DNA of 64,000 nt from Diorhabda sublineata (taxonomy: Eukaryota; Arthropoda; Insecta; Coleoptera; Chrysomelidae), in the NCBI RefSeq assembly GCF_026230105.1, contig NC_079479.1, positions 34,255,385-34,319,384 on the forward strand, given 5' to 3'. This document shows positions 36,114 through 47,750 of the stretch, in pieces (position 1 is the first letter of the stretch; each line of letters opens with the position of its first letter). The translations under genes and the position numbers were made by a program. The notes beneath the pieces are model-generated. The model did no database searches and had not been told where the DNA came from. It saw nothing but the letters and a program-made list of their open reading frames with translations.

Positions 36114-37079
36114 ATTTTAGGTCTCTTCTATTTTAAAATTAGTTTTTTTTGATAATTTTTGAAAGAAAGATAAATTTTGACGTTTCGACTTTTGAGTCTT
36201 TATCAAAATATGATTTGACACTGACAATTTGCTTATTTATATTGATCTATAGATCACCATCGTGAATATCAAAATAAAAATAAAATCAACTTAGAAATTC
36301 GTTCTAAAAAGAAAAATTAATTTTTCCTTGGCCCCTACATCTCAAATATATAGCAGTAATCAATTGAATTTTTTGTAATTTATAGTATTTTCGTTCTTAT
36401 GAACGTGAACCATTTCTAAAAACTCCCTTTTTCGTTTATTAGATTCCGTTTCAAGAATTTTTGAATCTTTATAATTGAATTTATGATTTTTTGATATCTC
36501 ACGGTTCGATAATGCAGTTCTATTTTATTTTTATCGTACTGATGACCTCTTAGTCTATTTTCTAAATACTGAGATGTCTGCCCTATGTAGACAACGTCAC
36601 AATTAGTACAAGGCACTTTTAATTTAATTTAGTGAAATATTTGTATAACGTATTATGTCCTTTATGACATACTAATATCATATTTATTGAAATAATTCGA
36701 TAATTGTTGGGAAAGTCCAGAAAAATTTGCACAAGCTTTTATGCATATTTTTCCTACAGATGCTCAAGCTTGCTTGCACAAAAAGCTCGATCATGCATGC
36801 TTGTCAAGCTTGCAGTTACGTCTGTAGCCGCCTTAAGGAAAAATGTTTTATGTTTTGATGTTTCGTTTCTGTTTTGTTTTTAAATTGATTGCAGTACCTG
36901 TTTATCCTTTTCTTGAATATGTTATTTATCATTTTTCCTTATAATTATTTTCTTTCAATGCAGTTTATGCTTTCTGAATAGCCAAACATGTTGAAGGTGA
37001 TCTATAAATCAATATAAATAAGCAAATTGTATCTTTCTTTTAAAAATTATCAAAAAACAAAACAGAAGAGACCTAAAAT
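36114..37079 (-). mobile_element. Penelope-like element fragment between inverted terminal repeats
   Basis: Left arm 36114-36258 starts attttaggtctcttct and ends gatctatagatcacc. Right arm 36996-37079 is its inverted copy (ggtgatctataaatc ... agaagagacctaaaat), missing a central block that holds gacgtttcgacttttgagtc. Between the arms lies a GIY-YIG endonuclease fragment on the minus strand. GIY-YIG plus terminal repeats that may be inverted is the known layout of Penelope-like retroelements. The reverse transcriptase is absent, so this is a 5'-truncated, non-autonomous copy. Confidence 0.75.
36416..36616 (-). pseudogene. GIY-YIG endonuclease fragment of a Penelope-like element
   Basis: The translation begins MPCTNCDVVYIGQTSQYLEN and continues RLRGHQYDKNK. 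The PCxxCxxxYIGQTxxxLxxRxxxH pattern is the signature of the endonuclease domain at the C-terminus of Penelope-like retroelements; the CxxC pair is typical of that clade. The frame then becomes Lys/Ile-rich and ends after 66 residues. The upstream reverse transcriptase is not present in the 370 bases before it. Confidence 0.75.
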
Positions 37080-37670
37080 GAAGAACATTTAGATGCAATA
37101 ATATTTATTTATTTATTATTGGAAATATATTTTTTTTGTCGTAGTTTTAATTCTCATAAAAAAATCGGATGAAATTGGCATTGTAGCAAGTCTTTTTCTA
37201 GTTCATATGCATGGAAAATTTCACTAGATGCTTGATGTTTTACAAAACTATTAATTAAATGAAACTTCATGTGCATACTTAATGATACTCGTATGTCAGA
37301 AACACCAGAGGGAGCACGATGAAAACTCGCTTTAAATGGAAACAGGACATTTGGTGTGTGCATAAAACTCCCGGTTACAAAAGCGACCAAGGAAAAGCGA
37401 AATCGTATTCTCAGTTCATGTTTTCGAATAATTCCACCAATTTTTTCGAACTTTACTACTTCAAAATTCATCTATAGGACAAATAGAATACAAAATTTAT
37501 TATTTATTTTAGTATTTTGCTGGATTATGAGGAACAGACACCGTATATCTCGATTCCAAGTTGCTTTTTGGAATTGAATATTTTCATTTTACTTAAAAGT
37601 TAACCTCATTATATCCGTTATTTATTCGGCTAGTAATTAACAATAACAAATTCCCCGTTTTGATTTCTCC
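37080..37670. other. AT-rich sequence, no gene recognised
   Basis: Opposed frames (37154-37471 minus, 37356-37577 plus) show no domain. Confidence 0.4.
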
Positions 37671-37676
37671 AATGTA

Positions 37677-38108
37677 TATATGTCGTAGGTCAATAGACAA
37701 GTTGGGATTTTAACTAATATCCCAGGATAATAGGCAGTTTGTCTATTCTCCTTTAGCTAAAATTAGGATAACAGACTATTGGGTTTACAGAATAAGAAAA
37801 ATAGTATAGAAAAAGTCTTATTTATTTATTTTTTGCATGTCAATCAATCATTTATTGCAGCAGGTGGAGGCTAGGTGACTGATAGAGCCCTTTCACTAGA
37901 AGTATAGGACAGTAGAATGAAGATATTCTATTATCCGAATTTCAGCTAAAGTCCCAGGAGAATAGACAAACGCTTGGCAATTTTTCGACGAATAATCTGT
38001 TATCCGGCATTTAGGAGAATAGGCATGCGTGGCGCGCCATCATCCAACTGCCTATTGTCCTGGGATATTATCTAAAATCCCAACTTGTCTTTTGACCTAC
38101 GACATATA
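37677..38108. mobile_element. Foldback MITE with 63-bp inverted arms
   Basis: Left arm 37677-37739 starts tatatgtcgtaggtcaatag and ends ataataggcagtt. Right arm 38046-38108 is its near-perfect reverse complement (aactgcctattgtcc ... gacctacgacatata). TA dinucleotides at 37677-37678 and 38107-38108 would fit a TA target duplication. Inside, further aggagaatag / caggataatagg-type words repeat in both orientations. The element does not code for protein. Confidence 0.85.
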
Positions 38109-39478
38109 CATACTATTCTTCACGATGCGCATCTTTTAGATCCTAAAGAATATGATTCCATACTGCGAGTTTCAAGAATATCCAATACATACTTGAAATT
38201 AACGGTTAGAGGTACCAAAACAACGCTGACTTCTCCAAACGTAGCATTTAGAGGGATTCGTCGTCCTGGTTACGTCAAAACAGAAAACATAACGTAATTG
38301 TTAGAGCCTTGATTGATACGTAAACTGTATGTTAATGCTGTGGTACTGGGGAATGCTCAGCACCACTATGTATCAAATTACTTTCAGAAAGTTCTATTCT
38401 ATTCTTCGAGATAATGTAGATAGAGGTTTCTTCCTCTACGTCGCATCCTCTACCTTTTCAGGTGTCCATTGAGATAGTGAAGTCCCCACAAAACTCATGA
38501 TAACATTCATAGATCGATCCCAGGAATATCTTTGCCTGTTTCACCTCCTGTAGATTATTCCTACGTTTTTTCTTGGTTTTTTTTTCTATTTTCCAATAAC
38601 GAAAGTTTAGATCGTAAACTTTTATCCTAATCTAATTCAGGAAGTCTGCTGCTCCATTTTCCTTCACTCCAATGTGTTTTGGAGCTCATTGGAGGAGCAT
38701 ACATATAAACAAAGATCTTCTACTTCGTGACTTGATCCTACTAAGCATACTGAGTCACCTTGAAGTCGTGCAAGCTCCCTGGATATGGCAATTTCAAACT
38801 TCATCGAGCAGTTTTGCGCTGGTACTTTTTTTCTGATCTATTCCTATACGAATATTCCAATATTTTTTGATACGCAGTTTATTTTTAATAAGTTAGGCAG
38901 ATAGAGGTAAATTTGGAATGTTTCTTTTATTGTACGTTTTGTATTATATTTTGATGTTGTATGTTAACCTAAATCACGGAGCATTTGACTTAATACAGTG
39001 CCTCTAATTCATGGTTTGTGGTATCAATGGATCAGAAATTTTCATGTTTGGACGTACGCGTATTCCACTGAGTCCATTAACTAATTAATGAAGTTTACCC
39101 GGCGGCGGCACGACGTGCGTGTTATCCTAATAGCTTTCAACCTAATTTTCCCGAATAATACAAAAAAAGAAGGAATTTTTCACTACTGTAATGTTCAATT
39201 CGCTAACGAAAGATTTTAATTATTTGAAATCGAAGGTCATTTCGTTTTTTTTTAATGCACATAAAACAAGATTATGAACTTTGGTATCCATAAATAACTA
39301 TGAAATGAATAATTATGACCGTTTCCCAATAAAACTTTGGAAATTTAATATAACTACTTATAATACGACGGGTAAAGAAAATCCAATTAAAACTTTTATT
39401 AACTGTAGTAAACCTGCACAAAACTACCAACTTATAAACCTAACTATCAACAATATGAAAAGTTATTAAAACCTAATC
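38109..39478. other. AT-rich sequence, no gene recognised
   Basis: No gene, repeat or transposon motif was recognised. The frame at 39281-39469 is Asn-rich AT translation. Confidence 0.45.
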
Positions 39479-39479
39479 C

Positions 39480-39895
39480 AGACTCTCCACGTGGCTACAC
39501 GAAGGAACGCGACTGCGAGAGTGATTATAGATTGAATCGAGAGTGTGGATGGCTATCGCTCTGCTCACCAAGACTCGTGTCGAGAGAGATACCTCGCAGG
39601 AGTCTGTAGTGGGTGAAATACACTACGTAGTATGTAGTAAGTATTGGAAAAGTAGCTGGAACAGTAGCTGAAATAGTCAAAGACTCACCTAAGAAAATAT
39701 AACCAGAGAAGATCTTCTGAATGTATCAATCTAAGTGAGATAGATCTACGAATACTAATAGGAGTCCTATCGGAGGACTGTCGCTCCAACAACTACCTGA
39801 AGACGCTAGATAATGCGGCGTGACCATTTTGTTGCACAGAGTCCGAATACTCTATCTGAGAAGGACACAGTAGATCCTTTGAGTCGCAGTGTTGA
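39480..39895 (+). pseudogene. Possible LINE 3' fragment (RNase H/C-terminal region)
   Basis: This stretch is less AT-rich than its surroundings. The plus strand near 39729-39850 reads NLSEIDLRILIGVLSEDCRS, then NNYLKTLDNA and a FCCTESE-type stretch. This resembles the L..LR.lvGvLTGHC.l..HL..lg.....CR.C.eeeET pattern at the C-terminus of Jockey/R1-type non-LTR retrotransposons. Stops interrupt it. Tentative. Confidence 0.35.
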
Positions 39896-39900
39896 TGATG

Positions 39901-40188
39901 ATGTCATATCTGTGGACAAGATTCTTAATACCATATTGCCGCCAACGTAACCTAACCGTTCAGTAACAAAACAGACCTTGAAACTTCTGGAAATTTCATA
40001 GACAAATTAGTAATGAAGTTTTCCCCATACACACGACACATTCTCCGATGGATTTCTGTAGAACCATGGTTTTCAGCCCACTTGGTGGGAGCTTCAATAA
40101 TGGCGGACATGTTTACGTGGCTATAGCATAACGCCGACTGACGCCTGAATGTCCAAAAAAAAAAAAGTGGAAATAACTCGTAAAAATT
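39901..40188 (-). mobile_element. Internally deleted mariner (second family), copy A
   Basis: Minus-strand copy sharing leader, N-terminal piece (EIHRRMCRVYGEN) and the same N-to-C deletion junction as the copy at 21.7-22.1 kb. It is truncated at about 39901 in the middle of the C-terminal block (QYGIKNLVHRYD). Its 5' end carries a ttttacgagttatttccact terminus (40166-40185 complement). Confidence 0.7.
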
Positions 40189-40610
40189 CAAGCTTTTCGA
40201 TACCATCTTCAAAGAAAGAAAGTTGTCGCCAATGAATTAAAGACCTTGAAACTTCTAGAAATTCCGTAGACAAAGCAGTAATGGTGAAACTTCCTTTTTT
40301 TTTTAGCCACTCTGTCGAAACTCGTTGAACCAGGTCATCTGAAACGACAGATTTGCGTCCTTGGCCCTCTTCATCATGCACGTCACTACGGCCAACTTTA
40401 AACTTTCGACACCATCACTCAGTTTTCCCCATACATACGACTCATTCTCCGATGGATTTCTGCAGGACTATGGCCTTCAGCCCACAGCACACACAGACAT
40501 GTTTACGTGGCTGTAGCATAACGCCGACTGACGCCTGAAAATCAACAATCACGGAATGAGTAGTGCGAGCGATCGGAGGTTGAAAAAAAAAGTAGAAATA
40601 ACTCTTAAAA
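40189..40610 (-). mobile_element. Internally deleted mariner (second family), copy B
   Basis: Adjacent copy with a longer N-terminal part: VYGEN, then in another frame VHDEEGQGRKSVVSDDLVQR, then FTITALSTEFLEVSRSLIH. These are the mariner DEERSGRPS...DDLV and second HTH regions. It joins the C-terminal FFEDGIEKLEF at about 40225, with the core deleted. The 5' terminus (40591-40610 complement) reads ttttaagagttatttctact and matches copy A's terminus as a direct repeat. The two copies therefore sit head-to-tail. Confidence 0.7.
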
Positions 40611-41436
40611 CATTTTATTTCCAAGATTTTAATGGAAAAAATTCTTACCAATCTTTCTGGATTACTTATAATTAAATTGGATAAATTTTTTCTCAACTAT
40701 CACTTGGTTTATAGGATATCTATATATTTTATTACTTCGTAAGTTGTTCGGAAAACGAGTTAAGGATAAGTAGGCAATCAAGGACGTTTCCGCAAAAAAA
40801 AACGTTTTCCCGTTTATACATAGTAAATGAGGTGACATACTGAACTTGGATCTGCTGCTTTCATCAACGGCGTTTGTAATAAATTATTCCAATCAATACC
40901 GAGATAGATTCATCCAGAAATTTCATTAGTTCCACAGTGATTCCGATAAGTGAATTACTTCGTATTATTTTTGTCATAACTTTTATTATCTTTACTTCAA
41001 ACAAACAAAATTTTCTCATTACATTTACGATAAGAAATATAGATTTCGTTTTTTCATGTTAAAAATAACAAGGAGCGTTAGTGCCCGCGGTGAACTTTTG
41101 GGTTTTCTATTTGTTCCCATCGATGTTCTGCAGCTACCACATAACAAGGGAACGTAATCCTGATGAAATATGACGAACACGTTCCGATGCGTTTATTACC
41201 ACCAGCACAATACAGATTTGAATCGAGTTTACACATAATTTTTCTCACAAAAATATGGAATGAATTACAATATGTTTACTATGCAGATTACAAATAGTAC
41301 GGACTAAATAAACAGATATTCTTTGTTTATATAAATATTGTATAAAATTAGATTATTTTCGAAGTTTTTCTGTGTAGGAAAGGCCTTTGATTAATCCCAA
41401 CTTTGATGACATCATATAAAAATGAAGATATATGGC
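40611..41436. other. AT-rich sequence, no gene recognised
   Basis: Left flank of the 632-bp array. A small gtgcccgcggtgaac patch occurs near 41080, but no gene or element could be named. Confidence 0.4.
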
Positions 41437-44400
41437 AATCGCGCCATATATCCTTCACGACATTTTAACCCTTCCTCGAACAGTTTTATCATTAAAACAA
41501 TAATACTTTGACTCTAATTGACCATACCCTGACCTAGAGAACTCCAATCTATTTTCTACAACCTTCTTAGTGTCTTAACATCTTGCAAATAACTTAGTCC
41601 TTCTCCATGTACCTGGTCCAACATAAGTGTTGAGGTCCTTGGGCTTCAGACAGCTGCATATCAGAATTCCACTGACAATTTAATCAACGCAGCTCCATCT
41701 ATCAAAAGTATCTTCTGTTTAAAATACTTCAAGTACCTCTTTGGCCTTTTGGAATCAGTTGGAACAAAAACAAACAGTTTTTCAAATCAATTTAACGCAA
41801 CATGTTAAAAGTTACCTCATCTACTGATTTTTGTGGTTACGTAAATATATTTTCTTGTTTACTAGCGTTCATTCGAGCTTCAGATTTTGAAGCTCTAAGT
41901 TTCAGCTTCGGTTTGAAATCATTCTCAACCGATTATTCGACAGCGAAGACTCGATCTTCCTATTGCTCCTGTCAGTTGTCATTACAGTAATCTGCTTGTT
42001 CTAAGAAGAATGGATGAGGGATCAGCTTCAATCTACAAACTTTCTGGTCTTAAAAGAGGGCTTGATTAATCGCGCCACATATCCTTCACGACATTTTTAA
42101 CCCTTCCTCGAACAGTTTTATCATTAAAACAATAATTCTTCGACCCTTATTGACCATACCCTGACCTAGAGAACTCCAATCTATTTTCTACAACCTTCTT
42201 AGTGTCTTAACATCTTGCAAATAACTTAGTCCTTCTCCATGTACCTGGTCCAACATAAGTGTTGAGGTCCTTGGGCTTCAGACAGCTGCATTTCAGAATT
42301 CCACTGACAATTTAATCAACGCAGCTTCATCTATCAAAAGTATCTTCTGTTTAAAATACTTCAAGTACCTCTTTGGCCTTTTGGAATCAGTTGGAACAAA
42401 AACAAACAGTTTTTCAAATCAATTTAACGCAACATGTTGAAAGTTACTTCATCTACTGATTTTTGTGGTTACGTAAATATATTTTCTTGTTTACTAGCGT
42501 TCATTCGAGCTTCAGATTTTGAAGCTCTAAGTTTCAGCTTCGGTTTGAAATCATTCTCAACCGATTATTCGACAGCGAAGACTCGATCTTCCTACTGCAC
42601 CTGTCAGTTGTCATTACAGTAATCTGCTTGTTCTAAGAAGAATGGATGAGGGATCAGCTTCAATCTACAAACTTTCTGGTCTTAAAAGAGGGCTTGATTA
42701 ATCGCGCCACATATCCTTCACGACATTTTTAACCCTTCCTCGAACAGTTTTATCATTAAAACAATAATTCTTCGACCCTTATTGACCATACCCTGACCTA
42801 GAGAACTCCAATCTATTTTCTACAACCTTCTTAGTGTCTTAACATCTTGCAAATAACTCAGTTCTTCTCCATGTACCTGGTCCAACATAAGTGTTGAGGT
42901 CCTTGGGCTTCAGACAGCTGCATTTCAGAATTCCACTGACAATTTAATCAACGCAGCTTCATCTATCAAAAGTATCTTCTGTTTAAAATACTTCAAGTAC
43001 CTCTTTGGCCTTTTGGAATCAGTTGGAACAAAAACAAACAGTTTTTCAAATCAATTTAACGCAACATGTTAAAAGTTACCTCATCTACTGATTTTTGTGG
43101 TTACGTAAATATATTTTCTTGTTTACTAGCGTTCATTCGAGCTTCAGATTTTGAAGCTCTAAGTTTCAGCTTCGGTTTGAAATCATTCTCAACCGATTAT
43201 TCGACAGCGAAGACTCGATCTTCCTACTGCTCCTGTCAGTTGTCATTACAGTAATCTGCTTGTTCTAAGAAGAATGGATGAGGGATCAGCTTCAATCTAC
43301 AAACTTTCTGGTCTTAAAAGAGGGCTTGATTAATCGCGCCACATATCCTTCACGACATTTTTAACCCTTCCTCGAACAGTTTTATCATTAAAACAATAAT
43401 ACTTTGACTCTAATTGACCATACCCTGACCTAGAGAACTCCAATCTATTTTCTACAACCTTCTTAGTGTCTTAACATCTTGCAAATAACTTAGTCCTTCT
43501 CCATGTACCTGGTCCAACATAAGTGTTGAGGTCCTTGGGCTTCAGACAGCTGCATATCAGAATTCCACTGACAATTTAATCAACGCAGCTCCATCTATCA
43601 AAAGTATCTTCTGTTTAAAATACTTCAAGTACCTCTTTGGCCTTTTGGAATCAGTTGGAACAAAAACAAACAGTTTTTCAAATCAATTTAACGCAACATG
43701 TTAAAAGTTACCTCATCTACTGATTTTTGTGGTTACGTAAATATATTTTCTTGTTTACTAGCGTTCATTCGAGCTTCAGATTTTGAAGCTCTAAGTTTCA
43801 GCTTCGGTTTGAAATCATTCTCAACCGATTATTCGACAGCGAAGACTCGATCTTCCTACTGCTCCTGTCAGTTGTCATTACAGTAATCTGCTTGTTCTAA
43901 GAAGAATGGATGAGGGATCAGCTTCAATCTACAAACTTTCTGGTCTTAAAAGAGGGCTTGATTAATCGCGCCACATATCCTTCACGACATTTTTAACCCT
44001 TCCTCGAACAGTTTTATCATTAAAACAATAATACTTTGACTCTAATTGACCATACCCTGACCTAGAGAACTCCAATCTATTTTCTACAACCTTCTTAGTG
44101 TCTTAACATCTTGCAAATAACTTAGTCCTTCTCCATGTACCTGGTCCAACATAAGTGTTGAGGTCCTTGGGCTTCAGACAGCTGCATATCAGAATTCCAC
44201 TGACAATTTAATCAACGCAGCTCCATCTATCAAAAGTATCTTCTGTTTAAAATACTTCAAGTACCTCTTTGGCCTTTTGGAATCAGTTGGAACAAAAACA
44301 AACAGTTTTTCAAATCAATTTAACGCAACATGTTAAAAGTTACCTCATCTACTGATTTTTGTGGTTACGTAAATATATTTTCTTGTTTACTAGCGTTCAT

Positions 44401-47400
44401 TCGAGCTTCAGATTTTGAAGCTCTAAGTTTCAGCTTCGGTTTGAAATCATTCTCAACCGATTATTCGACAGCGAAGACTCGATCTTCCTATTGCTCCTGT
44501 CAGTTGTCATTACAGTAATCTGCTTGTTCTAAGAAGAATGGATGAGGGATCAGCTTCAATCTACAAACTTTCTGGTCTTAAAAGAGGGCTTGATTAATCG
44601 CGCCACATATCCTTCACGACATTTTTAACCCTTCCTCGAACAGTTTTATCATTAAAACAATAATTCTTCGACCCTTATTGACCATACCCTGACCTAGAGA
44701 ACTCCAATCTATTTTCTACAACCTTCTTAGTGTCTTAACATCTTGCAAATAACTCAGTTCTTCTCCATGTACCTGGTCCAACATAAGTGTTGAGGTCCTT
44801 GGGCTTCAGACAGCTGCATTTCAGAATTCCACTGACAATTTAATCAACGCAGCTTCATCTATCAAAAGTATCTTCTGTTTAAAATACTTCAAGTACCTCT
44901 TTGGCCTTTTGGAATCAGTTGGAACAAAAACAAACAGTTTTTCAAATCAATTTAACGCAACATGTTAAAAGTTACCTCATCTACTGATTTTTGTGGTTAC
45001 GTAAATATATTTTCTTGTTTACTAGCGTTCATTCGAGCTTCAGATTTTGAAGCTCTAAGTTTCAGCTTCGGTTTGAAATCATTCTCAACCGATTATTCGA
45101 CAGCGAAGACTCGATCTTCCTACTGCTCCTGTCAGTTGTCATTACAGTAATCTGCTTGTTCTAAGAAGAATGGATGAGGGATCAGCTTCAATCTACAAAC
45201 TTTCTGGTCTTAAAAGAGGGCTTGATTAATCGCGCCACATATCCTTCACGACATTTTTAACCCTTCCTCGAACAGTTTTATCATTAAAACAATAATTCTT
45301 CGACCCTTATTGACCATACCCTGACCTAGAGAACTCCAATCTATTTTCTACAACCTTCTTAGTGTCTTAACATCTTGCAAATAACTCAGTTCTTCTCCAT
45401 GTACCTGGTCCAACATAAGTGTTGAGGTCCTTGGGCTTCAGACAGCTGCATTTCAGAATTCCACTGACAATTTAATCAACGCAGCTTCATCTATCAAAAG
45501 TATCTTCTGTTTAAAATACTTCAAGTACCTCTTTGGCCTTTTGGAATCAGTTGGAACAAAAACAAACAGTTTTTCAAATCAATTTAACGCAACATGTTGA
45601 AAGTTACTTCATCTACTGATTTTTGTGGTTACGTAAATATATTTTCTTGTTTACTAGCGTTCATTCGAGCTTCAGATTTTGAAGCTCTAAGTTTCAGCTT
45701 CGGTTTGAAATCATTCTCAACCGATTATTCGACAGCGAAGACTCGATCTTCCTACTGCACCTGTCAGTTGTCATTACAGTAATCTGCTTGTTCTAAGAAG
45801 AATGGATGAGGGATCAGCTTCAATCTACAAACTTTCTGGTCTTAAAAGAGGGCTTGATTAATCGCGCCACATATCCTTCACGACATTTTTAACCCTTCCT
45901 CGAACAGTTTTATCATTAAAACAATAATTCTTCGACCCTTATTGACCATACCCTGACCTAGAGAACTCCAATCTATTTTCTACAACCTTCTTAGTGTCTT
46001 AACATCTTGCAAATAACTTAGTCCTTCTCCATGTACCTGGTCCAACATAAGTGTTGAGGTCCTTGGGCTTCAGACAGCTGCATATCAGAATTCCACTGAC
46101 AATTTAATCAACGCAGCTCCATCTATCAAAAGTATCTTCTGTTTAAAATACTTCAAGTACCTCTTTGGCCTTTTGGAATCAGTTGGAACAAAAACAAACA
46201 GTTTTTCAAATCAATTTAACGCAACATGTTAAAAGTTACCTCATCTACTGATTTTTGTGGTTACGTAAATATATTTTCTTGTTTACTAGCGTTCATTCGA
46301 GCTTCAGATTTTGAAGCTCTAAGTTTCAGCTTCGGTTTGAAATCATTCTCAACCGATTATTCGACAGCGAAGACTCGATCTTCCTATTGCTCCTGTCAGT
46401 TGTCATTACAGTAATCTGCTTGTTCTAAGAAGAATGGATGAGGGATCAGCTTCAATCTACAAACTTTCTGGTCTTAAAAGAGGGCTTGATTAATCGCGCC
46501 ACATATCCTTCACGACATTTTTAACCCTTCCTCGAACAGTTTTATCATTAAAACAATAATTCTTCGACCCTTATTGACCATACCCTGACCTAGAGAACTC
46601 CAATCTATTTTCTACAACCTTCTTAGTGTCTTAACATCTTGCAAATAACTTAGTCCTTCTCCATGTACCTGGTCCAACATAAGTGTTGAGGTCCTTGGGC
46701 TTCAGACAGCTGCATATCAGAATTCCACTGACAATTTAATCAACGCAGCTCCATCTATCAAAAGTATCTTCTGTTTAAAATACTTCAAGTACCTCTTTGG
46801 CCTTTTGGAATCAGTTGGAACAAAAACAAACAGTTTTTCAAATCAATTTAACGCAACATGTTAAAAGTTACCTCATCTACTGATTTTTGTGGTTACGTAA
46901 ATATATTTTCTTGTTTACTAGCGTTCATTCGAGCTTCAGATTTTGAAGCTCTAAGTTTCAGCTTCGGTTTGAAATCATTCTCAACCGATTATTCGACAGC
47001 GAAGACTCGATCTTCCTATTGCTCCTGTCAGTTGTCATTACAGTAATCTGCTTGTTCTAAGAAGAATGGATGAGGGATCAGCTTCAATCTACAAACTTTC
47101 TGGTCTTAAAAGAGGGCTTGATTAATCGCGCCACATATCCTTCACGACATTTTTAACCCTTCCTCGAACAGTTTTATCATTAAAACAATAATTCTTCGAC
47201 CCTTATTGACCATACCCTGACCTAGAGAACTCCAATCTATTTTCTACAACCTTCTTAGTGTCTTAACATCTTGCAAATAACTCAGTTCTTCTCCATGTAC
47301 CTGGTCCAACATAAGTGTTGAGGTCCTTGGGCTTCAGACAGCTGCATTTCAGAATTCCACTGACAATTTAATCAACGCAGCTTCATCTATCAAAAGTATC

Positions 47401-47750
47401 TTCTGTTTAAAATACTTCAAGTACCTCTTTGGCCTTTTGGAATCAGTTGGAACAAAAACAAACAGTTTTTCAAATCAATTTAACGCAACATGTTAAAAGT
47501 TACCTCATCTACTGATTTTTGTGGTTACGTAAATATATTTTCTTGTTTACTAGCGTTCATTCGAGCTTCAGATTTTGAAGCTCTAAGTTTCAGCTTCGGT
47601 TTGAAATCATTCTCAACCGATTATTCGACAGCGAAGACTCGATCTTCCTACTGCTCCTGTCAGTTGTCATTACAGTAATCTGCTTGTTCTAAGAAGAATG
47701 GATGAGGGATCAGCTTCAATCTACATACTTTCTGGTCTTAAAAGAGGGCT
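41437..47750. repeat. 632-bp tandem repeat, ten copies
   Basis: Units start with aatcgcgcca(c/t)atatcc at 41437, 42068, 42700, 43332, 43964, 44596, 45228, 45860, 46492 and 47124. The period is 632 bp (631 for the first, which lacks one T), and the last unit ends at 47750 inside gagggct. Units are over 95 % alike. They fall into two linked haplotypes, one with actttgactc, cttagtcc, catatcag and ctccatc, the other with cttcgaccc, ctcagttc, catttcag and cttcatc, mixed in mosaic order along the array. Every unit holds a 62-codon plus-strand frame, MLKVTSSTDFCGYVNIF onward (first at 41802-41990), with no known domain. Its sequence is conserved only because the units are. Confidence 0.97.
41451..41625 (-). 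other. Possible decayed transposase C-terminus inside the 632-bp monomer
   Basis: On the minus strand of each unit one frame reads LDQVHGEGLSYLQDVKTLRR, then, after a stop, KIDWSSLGQGMVN. A later stretch in adjoining frames is degraded. The spacing of VK.LRR...W..L...MV resembles the C-terminal tail of Tc1/mariner-superfamily transposases (Lk..i..eW..l...mi..si..w..Rl). Only the first unit is listed; the others repeat it every 632 bp. This is a weak resemblance. Confidence 0.25.

Noticed and set aside
36750..36830. Repeated caagctt / catgcatgc words as a regulatory site
   Set aside because: Short chance-level palindromic words inside the Penelope-like fragment; no known site was recognised.
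41605..41625. Mariner 3' end in the 632-bp monomer (gttggaccaggtac shared with 33.24 kb)
   Set aside because: Only about 14 bases match, and the surrounding sequence does not align.
41802..47678. Ten identical 62-residue ORFs, possible tandem gene cluster
   Set aside because: They occur once per 632-bp unit and are as conserved as the non-coding rest of the unit. No domain or signal was recognised.
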